DNA of 64,000 nucleotides from Microcoleus sp. bin38.metabat.b11b12b14.051 (GCF_013299165.1 NZ_JAAFKD010000002.1:124001-188000); one strand, 5' to 3'. Counted from the stretch's first letter, positions 38,121 through 46,017 are shown. Notes: a model not told the origin generated them from the sequence alone. Numbers and translations: made by a program.

Positions 38121-40277
38121 TTAATTCGGCACAGACCACGATCGCACTTTACCCAAAGTAACCGGCATCACATCTGCCACGTCAATTGTATAGCGGTAAA
38201 CTTTCTTTGCCCGACTGCTATTTTCAGAATCAAAAAACTTCAATTTCACATCCCAACAGTCGCTATTCAGCCGGCAGAACGGGCTTTTTTCCACTTCGAT
38301 GCTATCGAGTTCCATGCCTCTAGCAACGGCCTCGGCAAAGGTAGAAGCAGCTTGGAAAGCATTTGTCGCAGCGAAATTGAGAGCGCGATCGCGCGCCGTT
38401 TTCCCTAAGTTCCGCAAGTCGAAATAAATGCGGTGCAGGAAACTAACCAAAGAACGCCGTACCGCTTCCTCGCTCACATCACCCATTCCATCCCGCAGAG
38501 TATCCAAAGCAGCACTTACCAGGCTATTAACGCACCAGCCATACATTCCCCGCGTCACTCGCGGTTCAATCACCGGCACCGATTGCCCAGAAAACAGTTC
38601 AACCGTGCGATCGCTCAGCCTTCCGGGGAGGCTCATCCGCTCGATGTAATCTTCGCTTTCTTGTGCAATCAACTGTGCTGCTAGCAATTGTATGAGACCT
38701 TCGTACACATCCGCCCCAAACGACCCTTTCGGTTCAATGGCGTAAACCGGCGTTAATTCCTGATTCAGCGTCCAAATTAAAGCTTTTGCTTCCGATGGGT
38801 TTTGTTCCAGATAGTCCGCCATCTGGCGCGCATCGTAGGGGTTAGCGGGAACCGTCACGCCCTCAATTTCCACAGCCGGCATCAACTGTTTGAAGGTATC
38901 GCGCCTCGCCTCGGTGCCGAAGTCGTAGCCGAGAGTTCCCAAGGCATAAACCAGCTTTGACGGAATGCTCGCGGTGACGGCAGTTGTAGGTGTGTTGGGC
39001 GTGATTGCAAATTCTGAGGAAGAGATTTCGCCGCCCGTATGCGAAGCTGCGATTGAACGTAATTCCCCATTACCAGGGAAGGCGGAAGTCACTGCACCCA
39101 AGAGCACGGGAGTTAGCGCACTCTCCTCTACGATTGCTTCCCTCTCATCGGAATACAGCACTTGGGGGAAAGGTTCTGCACTACCGGCAAGTTGAATTGG
39201 ACTGAATGTCGAAGGCGCAACAGCCGCCAGCAGTTCCCCTGTCAGCAAGCGAACCGCACCGGGAATATTCAGTATCCCCCGCAAGCAGCGCTCCGGTTCT
39301 TCCACTTCTTGGGGATCGCAGGGAATGGCGCTATTTAAAATAGCCGCGCGAACCGCTTCAGCATTTGGCTTTTCGCCCCGCTGCAACTGCAAGCTCATTA
39401 ACAAAGCAGAAACGCCGGTAATAATCGGAGCCGCGCAACTGGTGCCTTTTTTCCGCGCAGGCTCGTCAGTTCCCGGTTGCGCCCCCAAAATATTTTCCCC
39501 AAATGTCATGATGCCTTGCTCCTGGTACTTCCCGCCCCAGTTGCTAAATTTGAACGGGATGCCGTCATCCCGCAGTGCGCCTACTGTGAGGACGTTTGGC
39601 AACACGGCGGGGACGCACCAGCACTCGCCTTTGTTGTTACCTCCCGGCGCGACAACCAAGATGCCGTTATCTTGACATTGCTTGACGGCGCGGCCAATTA
39701 GTTCGTGGGCGAGGCCGCTTTGGGTGGGGTGACAAGCAGCGCAGTGGATGATATTTGCTCCTTGTTCCATTGCCCAATTGAAGGCGCGGGCGAGGTTGAG
39801 GGGGGAGATGAATTCGGTGCCTTCGCCGTTGATGTCGATCGGAATGTTGATAGCGGTGCAGCCAGGAGCCATGCCTGGGGCGGGGGAACCGTGCTGGCCG
39901 ATAATGGTGCTGGCAATGTGGGTGGCGTGGAAGTCACAGCCGAGGCGGTTGAGGATGGGTTTGGGGATGGTTTCTTTTAGGGCTTCAATTTTTGCTTTTA
40001 AGGCTTCTTCTTCGGCGTTCGTTTCTTCTTCAGTTTTTTTTAGCTCTGCCTTTTCTTTTTCTAGGGCTTCGATTTTCCACCATTGCTCTAGATAGGCGGG
40101 TTCGATGGGTTCCGGTTCTTCCTGCCAGTAGGGGCGTAGTTGGCTGAAGTTGGCTCCTTGGAAGCAGGCGCGGGTCATGTCGGCGGAACCGTCGAGGACG
40201 GCGATTTTGATGCGGGGGTCGCCTAGAGTGTGCGACCAAAGTTCAGGTATTCCAGTTATAGTGATTAAGTCAGGCAT
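38121..40277 (-). CDS. patG: PatG-type cyanobactin macrocyclase without oxidase domain
   Basis: This 718-residue protein of the PatA/PatG subtilase family has a catalytic triad D29 (AVLDG), H117 (FHATHIAS, with Ala in place of the usual Gly) and S280 (KGTSCAAPII). Between D29 and H117 it carries about 53 extra residues compared with the PatA protein at 46355. They are mostly a charged helical hairpin (KIEALEKEKAELKKTEEE) at the place of the capping helices that turn PatG into a macrocyclase. The C-terminal half (about 440-718) is the PatG C-terminal domain. Classical PatG (about 1190 residues) has an N-terminal thiazoline oxidase; it is absent here. The expected action is cutting before FAGDDAE and joining the core ends. 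Confidence 0.88.
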   Translation of the reverse strand: MPDLITITGIPELWSHTLGDPRIKIAVLDGSADMTRACFQGANFSQLRPYWQEEPEPIEPAYLEQWWKIEALEKEKAELKKTEEETNAEEEALKAKIEALKETIPKPILNRLGCDFHATHIASTIIGQHGSPAPGMAPGCTAINIPIDINGEGTEFISPLNLARAFNWAMEQGANIIHCAACHPTQSGLAHELIGRAVKQCQDNGILVVAPGGNNKGECWCVPAVLPNVLTVGALRDDGIPFKFSNWGGKYQEQGIMTFGENILGAQPGTDEPARKKGTSCAAPIITGVSALLMSLQLQRGEKPNAEAVRAAILNSAIPCDPQEVEEPERCLRGILNIPGAVRLLTGELLAAVAPSTFSPIQLAGSAEPFPQVLYSDEREAIVEESALTPVLLGAVTSAFPGNGELRSIAASHTGGEISSSEFAITPNTPTTAVTASIPSKLVYALGTLGYDFGTEARRDTFKQLMPAVEIEGVTVPANPYDARQMADYLEQNPSEAKALIWTLNQELTPVYAIEPKGSFGADVYEGLIQLLAAQLIAQESEDYIERMSLPGRLSDRTVELFSGQSVPVIEPRVTRGMYGWCVNSLVSAALDTLRDGMGDVSEEAVRRSLVSFLHRIYFDLRNLGKTARDRALNFAATNAFQAASTFAEAVARGMELDSIEVEKSPFCRLNSDCWDVKLKFFDSENSSRAKKVYRYTIDVADVMPVTLGKVRSWSVPN

Positions 40278-40339
40278 TGTGCGATTTTGTTGTTAAATCT
40301 TTATTGATTGAGTGTAAAACAAATTAGTTGGTTATTTTT

Positions 40340-40442
40340 CAATACCGTTCAGTTAAGGTTTGTCATTGCGAGGAACGAAGCAATCGCAGTGTCTGTTTTT
40401 CGGATCGTTTTACCCCCAGGACTGTCTTAACTGAACCGTATT
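40340..40442. mobile_element. MITE-like element between prenyltransferase and macrocyclase genes
   Basis: CAATACCGTTCAGTTAAG (40340-40357) is mirrored by CTTAACTGAACCGTATT (40426-40442). The inside has TCATTGCGAGGAACGAAGCA, a widely dispersed bacterial repeat. It lies in the 192-bp gap of an otherwise compact pair of genes. Confidence 0.7.
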
Positions 40443-40469
40443 CGGTTAGATTTTTTTAGCCAGCCAGAG

Positions 40470-41372
40470 TTAGGTTTTCTCGTTAACAAAGGATTGATTG
40501 TAATACAGATTAATATTTTGAATAATTCCTGCCGACAATTCCCGTTCTGCTAAACCTATCCACATACTCTTTAACACAGGTTGTTGCTGGTAAAAGGCAT
40601 GAACTTTGCGGGTTAGATCGTTGGCAGAAAAGTAATTTAAAAAGTTATTCTTATCTTCAAGGCTGTAATAAACAATCTTATTATCAGGATTAGCTTTGGA
40701 AAAACCCACCATCATCACATTACTAGCTTCTAAAGGTTGCAAAGCAGGTAAGGACAAAACCTGTAATAATCGCTGCTGCACGTCAATTCGCTGAAAATCT
40801 GCTCTTTGAATTTCAGGATAAAGTTCTATTTCACTGCGACCATCTAGGAAAAAATCAAAGCCTATAACTAGGACACTGTAAATCAACAGCGCCCGAAATT
40901 CTTCGGTATCGCAGTCGCGATTTAAGGCTATTGCTGTTTCTAATCTTTCTGGATAATCTTTAATTCTGAAAATAAGTTTTAAGCGAGAATTGGGGATTTC
41001 TGGGCGCAAATCTACGCCGGTTTGTAAACCTTCTACTTTACTCCAGTCAAAATTGTGTCCTAGAAATTCTTGTAACAAATCATAATTAATTGTGACTCCG
41101 ACCCGTCCTGCGACCTGATGAAAGAAGCTTAAAATCTGTTGGAATGAATCTGCAAATTTTCTGTCTTGTCCAAAACTCAGGTTGAAACGAGCAGGATAAA
41201 GTCGCTCTCGTTCAATTTTGCAAGAAAACTCAAGACCGCATTCTCCCGTTTTTGCCACCAGTTGCTCAAAGATGTCTAGGGGATAGAGAGATTCTATTTC
41301 AAAGGCATTTTTGTGGGCACCAATCGCGTGTAGTTTTGCCTCACTATTTAATATATTATTGTAGGTAAGCAT
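40470..41372 (-). CDS. patF: PatF/PagF/LynF-family cyanobactin prenyltransferase
   Basis: This 300-residue ABBA-fold family member has the blocks AFEIESLYPLDIFEQLV, LEFSCKIE, GVTINYDLLQEFLG, GVDLRPE, RIKDYPERLETA, IGFDFFLDGRSEIELYPE and LQPLEASN, in the order I know from PagF-type enzymes. The family transfers dimethylallyl or geranyl groups to Tyr, Ser/Thr or Trp side chains of cyclic peptides. Here two precursor cores contain Tyr and the third contains Trp, so the accepted residue is open. No strong Shine-Dalgarno precedes the ATG. A transposase gene runs divergently from 29 bp upstream and separates it from the precursors. Confidence 0.9.
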   Translation of the reverse strand: MLTYNNILNSEAKLHAIGAHKNAFEIESLYPLDIFEQLVAKTGECGLEFSCKIERERLYPARFNLSFGQDRKFADSFQQILSFFHQVAGRVGVTINYDLLQEFLGHNFDWSKVEGLQTGVDLRPEIPNSRLKLIFRIKDYPERLETAIALNRDCDTEEFRALLIYSVLVIGFDFFLDGRSEIELYPEIQRADFQRIDVQQRLLQVLSLPALQPLEASNVMMVGFSKANPDNKIVYYSLEDKNNFLNYFSANDLTRKVHAFYQQQPVLKSMWIGLAERELSAGIIQNINLYYNQSFVNEKT

Positions 41373-41401
41373 GGGTTTATAAATTTATTGATTTCAGTGA
41401 A

Positions 41402-42145
41402 ATGCCAAGAAAACGCCGTGATTTTCAAGTAGGATACTCTTACCATATCACCACCCGTTGCAATAACCGCGAGTTTAAACTTCAAAAGCGCGAATGTCGG
41501 GAGGTGTTTCTCTACGCCATTAAGAAAGCGTTGGATAAATACAAGTTTAAGCTCTACGCTCTTTGTATTATGTCCAACCACGTTCATTATCTGATTGAAC
41601 CTGCTCAACCGGATGAGTTACCCAAAATTATGCACTTTCTTAATTGGTATACAGCGATGTGTTTCAACCGGATGTTAAGGCGGACAGGGCATTTTTGGGA
41701 GAAGCGGTATTTCTGTGATGGATTTCCCGCATCAGATAGAGAACGGGCATTAAATACCTTGCGCTACATTCATGGCAACCCCAAAGCTGCAAAAATGCGT
41801 TACGGCTTTTTCTACGACTTCAGTAACTACGGCAGCTATGAACGCTTAACTCATGACGGGTTAACTCAATGGCATCCCGCTTTTTTGCGACTGGGGAACA
41901 GCTTAGAAGAATGTGCCAAAAAATACAAAGGTTTTTGCCAGAAGTACAAACCCAAGGAGAAGAACCCAACCAAGTGCCACTGGGGTAGCAAGCTACTCGG
42001 CGGGGTTCACCTTGAGAATAAGGCCTCAACGACTAACTCACCCAAAAAATCTACCTTCCGTTCCACCCCGTGCCAGGTATCGTCCGACGAAGAACTGACA
42101 AGGATTGTAGGTCAATTCATCGCTGCCAATAGAGCGCAATCATGA
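41402..42145 (+). CDS. REP-associated / IS200-type Y1 transposase
   Basis: This 247-residue protein begins MPRKRRDFQVGYSYHITTRC. The metal-binding HUH motif is SNHVHYLI (near residues 58-65), and the likely catalytic Tyr lies in NTLRYIHGNP (near 122). FLNWYTAMCFNRMLRRTGHFWEKRY is the usual block between them (cited in part). This is the RAYT type, single-copy transposases linked to palindromic repeats. It runs opposite to the cyanobactin genes, and its 3' end faces a precursor gene only 52 bp away. Its last 225 bp are copied at 42882-43107 and partly at 43667-43791. Confidence 0.9.
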   Translation: MPRKRRDFQVGYSYHITTRCNNREFKLQKRECREVFLYAIKKALDKYKFKLYALCIMSNHVHYLIEPAQPDELPKIMHFLNWYTAMCFNRMLRRTGHFWEKRYFCDGFPASDRERALNTLRYIHGNPKAAKMRYGFFYDFSNYGSYERLTHDGLTQWHPAFLRLGNSLEECAKKYKGFCQKYKPKEKNPTKCHWGSKLLGGVHLENKASTTNSPKKSTFRSTPCQVSSDEELTRIVGQFIAANRAQS

Positions 42146-42197
42146 GGTAGAAACTGAGTTTTGACATTTTTTGAGGTGAGTGATACTGTTGAAGTGA

Positions 42198-42356
42198 TTA
42201 CTCCGCGTCGTCGCCCGCAAAAGGATTACCAATAGGATTCCAAATAAGCCCACCAAAGGATGCCGTCATGGTGCCGCCGCAAGAAGCAGAAGTGGTGGCA
42301 GTGGTGTCCCTGGCAACAGGGGCAGTTTGAATGGGGCGCAAAGATTTCTTCTTCAT
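42198..42356 (-). CDS. patE: Cyanobactin precursor peptide 3 (core SFGGLIWNPIGNP)
   Basis: This 52-codon gene, read from the minus strand, was missed by length-based gene finding. It starts MKKKSLRPIQTAPVARD, matching the M-x-K-K-x-x-x-P-x-x-x-x-P-V-x-R start of cyanobactin leaders, and ends FAGDDAE, the C-terminal macrocyclase recognition tail. Residues 1-32 are the leader; variation starts after Ser33, so the core is about SFGGLIWNPIGNP. The Pro before FAGDDAE fits the macrocyclase requirement. The leader lacks the LAELSEEAL heterocyclase-binding motif, and the core has no Cys. AAGGAG lies 11 bases before the ATG. A larger overlapping frame here (42226-42471) is a shadow. Confidence 0.93.
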   Translation of the reverse strand: MKKKSLRPIQTAPVARDTTATTSASCGGTMTASFGGLIWNPIGNPFAGDDAE

Positions 42357-42488
42357 GAGAATACACGTCTCCTTGAATTTTGGGCAGATTTTCCGACGGA
42401 CGGGTGAGCGTCACCTTTCGCTTGACTTTTTCCTGTTTGTTTGGGTCTAGTTTTCGCGTGGCAACTTTCACCGACTTTTCTATTAATT

Positions 42489-42516
42489 AGAATAACACTT
42501 CGTCGCAAGTTGTCAA
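42489..42516 (-). promoter_or_regulatory. Promoter of precursor gene 3
   Basis: On the minus strand TTGACA (42516-42511) is followed after 16 bp by TATTCT (42494-42489). This leaves about 125 bases of untranslated leader with a small hairpin GGTGA-CGC-TCACC conserved in all three copies. Confidence 0.75.
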
Positions 42517-42658
42517 GCTTTTTTTAGATTTTTTTTTCAGTATTTTTTATTGAATTTTTCGCAGTAGATAGCGCCCGGTTTCAAGAGCAAACCTGCCTCA
42601 AAAGCCTTAATATTGATAAATTGCTACTAGAAAATGTGGCCAGATCCGCCCCATTTAG

Positions 42659-42877
42659 ACTCAGAAGCGATGCCTCCTTCCAGAACCAATTTAAGACCAA
42701 ATTCGACCCGATCCAAAGGCACCTTTCGCCGCTCTGCTTGTGTCTCAGACAACTTCTTCTATCAGTAACCGTAATCTTCCAATCCCGTCGGATTTAACAA
42801 ACGGTCTTTCGGGTCAGGAGCATCAATAATTGGCATTAATGACTGACTCGCCTACTGCCTCCCCAAAAATCTTGCCA
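42659..42877 (-). pseudogene. Duplicated 3' fragment of the LamG gene
   Basis: The fragment repeats the last 60 or so codons and the downstream bases of the LamG gene at 44454-44670. Its frame reads MPIIDAPDPKDRLLNPTGLE, then DYGY followed by two stop codons where the intact gene has WW. It ends abruptly against a transposase fragment near 42878, which marks a recombination junction. Confidence 0.9.
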
Positions 42878-42881
42878 CTAG

Positions 42882-43107
42882 AAAATACAAAGGTTTTTGC
42901 CAGAAGTACAAACCCAAGGAGAAGAACCCAACCAAGTGCCACTGGGGTAGCAAGCTACTCGGCGGGGTTAACCTTGAGAATAAGGCCTCAACCACTAACT
43001 CACCCAAAAAATCTACCTTCCGTTCCACCCCGTGCCAGGTATCGTCCGACGTAGAACTGACAAGGATTGTAGGTCAATTCATCGCCGCCAAGAGAGCGCA
43101 ATCATGA
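42882..43107 (+). pseudogene. Duplicated 3' end of the Y1 transposase gene (second copy)
   Basis: It corresponds base for base, without gaps, to 41920-42145 (offset 962). Only a few substitutions are visible, such as GAAGAA to GTAGAA. It lacks the catalytic part and ends 52 bp from precursor gene 2, as in the intact copy. Confidence 0.93.
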
Positions 43108-43159
43108 GGTAGAAACTGAGTTTTGACCTGTGTTGAGGTGAGTGATACTGTTGAAGTGA

Positions 43160-43303
43160 TTACTCCGCGTCGTCGCCCGCAAAAGGATACGCAAATGGCA
43201 GCATCGATGCCGTCATGGTGCCGCCGCAAGAAGCAGAAGTGGTGGCAGTGGTGTCCCTGGCAACAGGGGCAGTTTGAATGGGGCGCAAAGATTTCTTCTT
43301 CAT
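43160..43303 (-). CDS. patE: Cyanobactin precursor peptide 2 (core SMLPFAYP)
   Basis: This 47-codon gene has a leader of 32 residues identical to precursor 3 (MKKKSLRPIQTAPVARD to GGTMTA). The core is about SMLPFAYP, followed by the same FAGDDAE tail. The single Tyr is next to the last Pro and is a candidate prenyl acceptor. AAGGAG is nine bases before the ATG. Its stop is exactly 962 bp from that of precursor 3. No Cys is in the core. The overlapping longer frame at 43074-43409 is a shadow. Confidence 0.93.
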   Translation of the reverse strand: MKKKSLRPIQTAPVARDTTATTSASCGGTMTASMLPFAYPFAGDDAE

Positions 43304-43431
43304 AATACAAGTCTCCTTGAATTTTGGGTAGATTTTCCGACAGACGGGTGAGCGTCACCTTTCGCTTTGACTTTTCCCTATTACGGGGAGAGTTTTTGCG
43401 TTGTTGCAACTCACCGACTTTTCTATTAATT

Positions 43432-43459
43432 AGATTAACATTTCACCCACACTTGTCAA
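43432..43459 (-). promoter_or_regulatory. Promoter of precursor gene 2 (diverged)
   Basis: TTGACA-like box (TTGACA at 43459-43454) with a 16-bp spacer and TAATCT at 43437-43432. The spacer sequence differs strongly from the other two copies, and the leader between promoter and start has been altered (GGAGAGTTTTTGCGTTG). Confidence 0.6.
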
Positions 43460-43489
43460 GCTTTTTGGGGAACTTTTTTTGGTGATCAA

Positions 43490-43660
43490 CTAGGGGAAAA
43501 AAGGGAGCCATCAATAGAGAGAGCCTGTTGAATAGATTGATAAGCAGTTAAACCTTGACGCTTCCCCGCCCATTGACAACTGAACGAACGGCTGCAAATA
43601 AATCTCGCCCCCATTCTGAACTCCAGCCATTGGTGATGAGCGTGATATTTCACGCTCATC
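43490..43660 (-). other. Foreign segment between precursor units, ending in a perfect hairpin
   Basis: This stretch is absent from the other two units. On the minus strand it contains an open 67-residue frame (43486-43689) with GKRQGLTAYQSIQQAL, which reads like the C-terminal end of an unidentified transposase. At 43635-43660, GATGAGCGTGA-TATT-TCACGCTCATC forms an 11-bp perfect stem. The third transposase fragment starts seven bases later. It is probably a residue of an insertion element or a REP-type hairpin. Confidence 0.5.
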
Positions 43661-43666
43661 CGAAAC

Positions 43667-43791
43667 GCCTCAACCACTAACTCACCCAAAAATCTAAATC
43701 CCCTTCCGTTCCCTAACCGTGCCTATCGTTCGACGAAGAACTAACGTCATTAATACGTCAATTCATCGCTGCCAATAGAGCGCAATCATGA
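43667..43791 (+). pseudogene. Duplicated 3' end of the Y1 transposase gene (third, shortest copy)
   Basis: It corresponds to 42023-42145 with several small deletions and insertions and more substitutions than the copy at 42882. The stop TGA (43789-43791) again lies 52 bp from the stop of the neighbouring precursor. This is the oldest-looking fragment of the three. Confidence 0.88.
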
Positions 43792-43843
43792 GGTAGAAAC
43801 TGAGTTTTGACATTTTTCGAGGTGAGTGATACTGTTGAAGTGA

Positions 43844-43993
43844 TTACTCCGCGTCGTCGCCCGCAAAAGGATATATCCCTATCTCCATCATCGTCGATGC
43901 CGTCATGGTGCCGCCGCCAGAAGCCGAAGTGGTGGCAGTGGTGTCCCTGGCAACAGGGGCAGTTTGAATGGGGCGCAAAGATTTCTTCTTCAT
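43844..43993 (-). CDS. patE: Cyanobactin precursor peptide 1 (core STMMEIGIYP)
   Basis: This 49-codon gene has the same leader as the other two except Gly in place of Cys at position 26 (SASGGG against SASCGG). The core is about STMMEIGIYP and the tail is FAGDDAE. Tyr stands directly before the C-terminal Pro, as in precursor 2. AAGGAG is nine bases before the ATG. It is closest to the intact LamG, PatC and PatA genes and may be the ancestral copy. The overlapping longer frame at 43758-44138 is a shadow. Confidence 0.93.
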   Translation of the reverse strand: MKKKSLRPIQTAPVARDTTATTSASGGGTMTASTMMEIGIYPFAGDDAE

Positions 43994-44118
43994 AATACAA
44001 GTCTCCTTGAATTTTGGGTTGATTTTCCGACAGACGGGTGAGCGTCACCTTTCGCTTGACTTTGGCCTGTTTGGGTCTAGTTTTCGCGTGGCAACTTTCA
44101 CCGACTTTTCTATTAATT

Positions 44119-44146
44119 AGAATAACACTTCGTCGCAAGTTGTCAA
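44119..44146 (-). promoter_or_regulatory. Promoter of precursor gene 1
   Basis: TTGACA (44146-44141), a 16-bp spacer and TATTCT (44124-44119), identical to the promoter of precursor 3. The presence of its own strong promoter suggests the precursors are transcribed independently of the upstream enzyme genes. Confidence 0.75.
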
Positions 44147-44291
44147 GCTTTTTTCAGAAACTTTTTTCAGTATTTCTTATTGAATTTTTCGCAGTAAATA
44201 GCACCAGGTTTCAAGAGCAAACCTGCCTCAAAAGCCGAAATAATGTTGATAAATTGCTGCTAGAAAATGTAGCGAGCGATCGCCATTATTT

Positions 44292-44449
44292 ATACCATTT
44301 TGACAAAAGATTGCTACACAATAAATTTTGCTCCCTTAATGCCATTGTGGTCAGGGGTGCGTCGCTGTTAAACTGTCGATAGGTAGCTAGGGCTTGTTCG
44401 TGGCGACACACCCTACCACTAATGTTGCATTATTTTTTCTAATTGGTAT
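44292..44449. mobile_element. Small insertion upstream of precursor gene 1
   Basis: This segment is missing from the homologous position in the duplicated unit (42646-42658). It contains GGGTGCGTCGCTGTTAAACT and GGCGACACACCC, the same palindromic family as 13945-14006, and short inverted ends ATACCATT / AATTGGTAT. It was probably inserted after the duplication. Confidence 0.6.
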
Positions 44450-44481
44450 TAGACTCAGAAGCGATGCCTTCCAGAACCAAT

Positions 44482-45993
44482 TTAAGACCAAATCCGACCC
44501 CGACGGAAAGGTACTTTTGGCCTATCAGCTTGTGCCTCAGACAACTTCTTCCACCAGTAACCGTAATCTTCCAAACCCGTCGAATTTAACAATCGGTCTT
44601 TCGCGTCGGGTGCGTCAATAATTGGCATTAACGACTGACTCCAAACTGCATCTCCGTAAATCTTGCCATTTTGAGGTTTTTTCGCCTTCTCTCGCGCCAA
44701 AGTCCCCGACCCTTCCGATAGCGACCAGTAGCCTACTAACCCTGGTTCATCTCCCTTTAAACGGTGAACTAACTTCGATTGAATTTCCTTAGCCGTCCGC
44801 ACTTTATTCCACACACGAACCTCAGAGATTTTACCATTAAATAAATAATCTCCGTAACCCGGTTGTTCTGTGTTCCCCGCACCAATGCGGAGGGGACGTT
44901 TAGTATTTGCTTTAAACTTGACATTCTCTTGCTTGCTCGCTTCTTGCCCGTTGACATAGAAATGAGCAGTTTGAGATTTTTGATCGTAAACCCCCGCCAA
45001 ATGTACCCAAACATTAATCTCAATACTCGGCCCACCCAACACAGTCCAACTCGCTCCCACTTCACCGCTACCCAGCCAAAACTCCCATTTCATATCGGGA
45101 GTTGCGTAGAACAAATAGCCCTTGCAACCATTCACATCAGAGCCATCCCGCGAAGTCAATACCGATCGGTATCCGTCGCCTCCAATGAACATCACCCACA
45201 TTTCAGCGGTGAACGTAGTGGGATTGATTTCCTTGGCATAATCAACATCAATCTTGTCATCAATGCCGTCAAAATTAAGCACTGTTTGCAAACGTTCTTG
45301 CACAGCATTCGTATTCGTCATAGTAACTATCTCCTGTGTTGCAATTACTTCTGATATCGCAGGAATTTCTGAAAACTCCCAAGTCGCCCCGTGAATTGTC
45401 CCGTGATTAGCATTTTGAGTCTTGTCGCAAACTGTATTGGCCGTACCTTCATTGAAAGGCCAATAGCCAGCTAGTCCCGGTTCATTTCCTGCCAAACAGC
45501 GAGACATATCCGCTTGAATTTCTGCCTGACTGCGGCATTTATTCCAAATTTGGATTTCCGAAAGTTGACCCTTCCAGCATTCTGCACCTTGAGGATTTTT
45601 CGTGCCAATCAACCAACTAATGCTGCTAGATTTTTTCCGGCGTTTGCCATCCAAAGTCTGCACGAGTTCACTATTTACATAAAAATGTAGCTTGCTGTTA
45701 GCTTCAAATACTAGCGCTAGATGAAACCAAGTGCCTGCTACAAGCTTAGCTGAGGTAGTGTTGTAATTTTTCCTCTTATAAACCGTGAACCGAAGCTGGT
45801 TGTTAAATAAACCAAAACCCCAAGCTGGATGCTCCGAAAATACTCTTTGCACCCCCTTATTTGTTTTAGTTTTCACCCAAGCTTCTACGGTAAAGTTGTT
45901 GCCTAGTTCGCAGGAAATATGGGGGATGGCAACATAACTCTTTACCCCGTCAAAGGTCAGAACTGGTCGGTTGTTCTTTAGGAGATTCGTCAT
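44482..45993 (-). CDS. Two-domain LamG (concanavalin A-like) protein in the cyanobactin locus
   Basis: ATG 45993 is chosen; an in-frame GTG lies one codon earlier. The 503-residue protein has two LamG-type domains (about 10-215 and 235-440). Each has FDG near its start, FTVEAWVK/FTAEMWVM, a W-x-HLA-x-V strand, FYVNG/FYVNS and an end block GYW-F/L-x-EG. The C-terminal tail of about 50 residues (DAKDRLLNSTGLEDYGYWW) is unusual. No signal peptide is evident. Such domains bind sugars or proteins. I know of no standard cyanobactin gene of this kind, so its part in the pathway is open. Confidence 0.8.
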   Translation of the reverse strand: MTNLLKNNRPVLTFDGVKSYVAIPHISCELGNNFTVEAWVKTKTNKGVQRVFSEHPAWGFGLFNNQLRFTVYKRKNYNTTSAKLVAGTWFHLALVFEANSKLHFYVNSELVQTLDGKRRKKSSSISWLIGTKNPQGAECWKGQLSEIQIWNKCRSQAEIQADMSRCLAGNEPGLAGYWPFNEGTANTVCDKTQNANHGTIHGATWEFSEIPAISEVIATQEIVTMTNTNAVQERLQTVLNFDGIDDKIDVDYAKEINPTTFTAEMWVMFIGGDGYRSVLTSRDGSDVNGCKGYLFYATPDMKWEFWLGSGEVGASWTVLGGPSIEINVWVHLAGVYDQKSQTAHFYVNGQEASKQENVKFKANTKRPLRIGAGNTEQPGYGDYLFNGKISEVRVWNKVRTAKEIQSKLVHRLKGDEPGLVGYWSLSEGSGTLAREKAKKPQNGKIYGDAVWSQSLMPIIDAPDAKDRLLNSTGLEDYGYWWKKLSEAQADRPKVPFRRGRIWS

Positions 45994-46017
45994 CACTTTG
46001 ATTCCTGCTAGCTTAAG

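Noticed and set aside
42226..42471. Longer minus frames over the precursor genes (also 43074-43409 and 43758-44138) with CPCCQGHHCHHF, which look like small metal-binding proteins
   Set aside because: They are another frame of the precursor genes. The shorter frame has the ribosome-binding site, the known leader and tail motifs, and in-frame length changes of the core; the longer frames differ in their ends and are conserved only where the precursor is.
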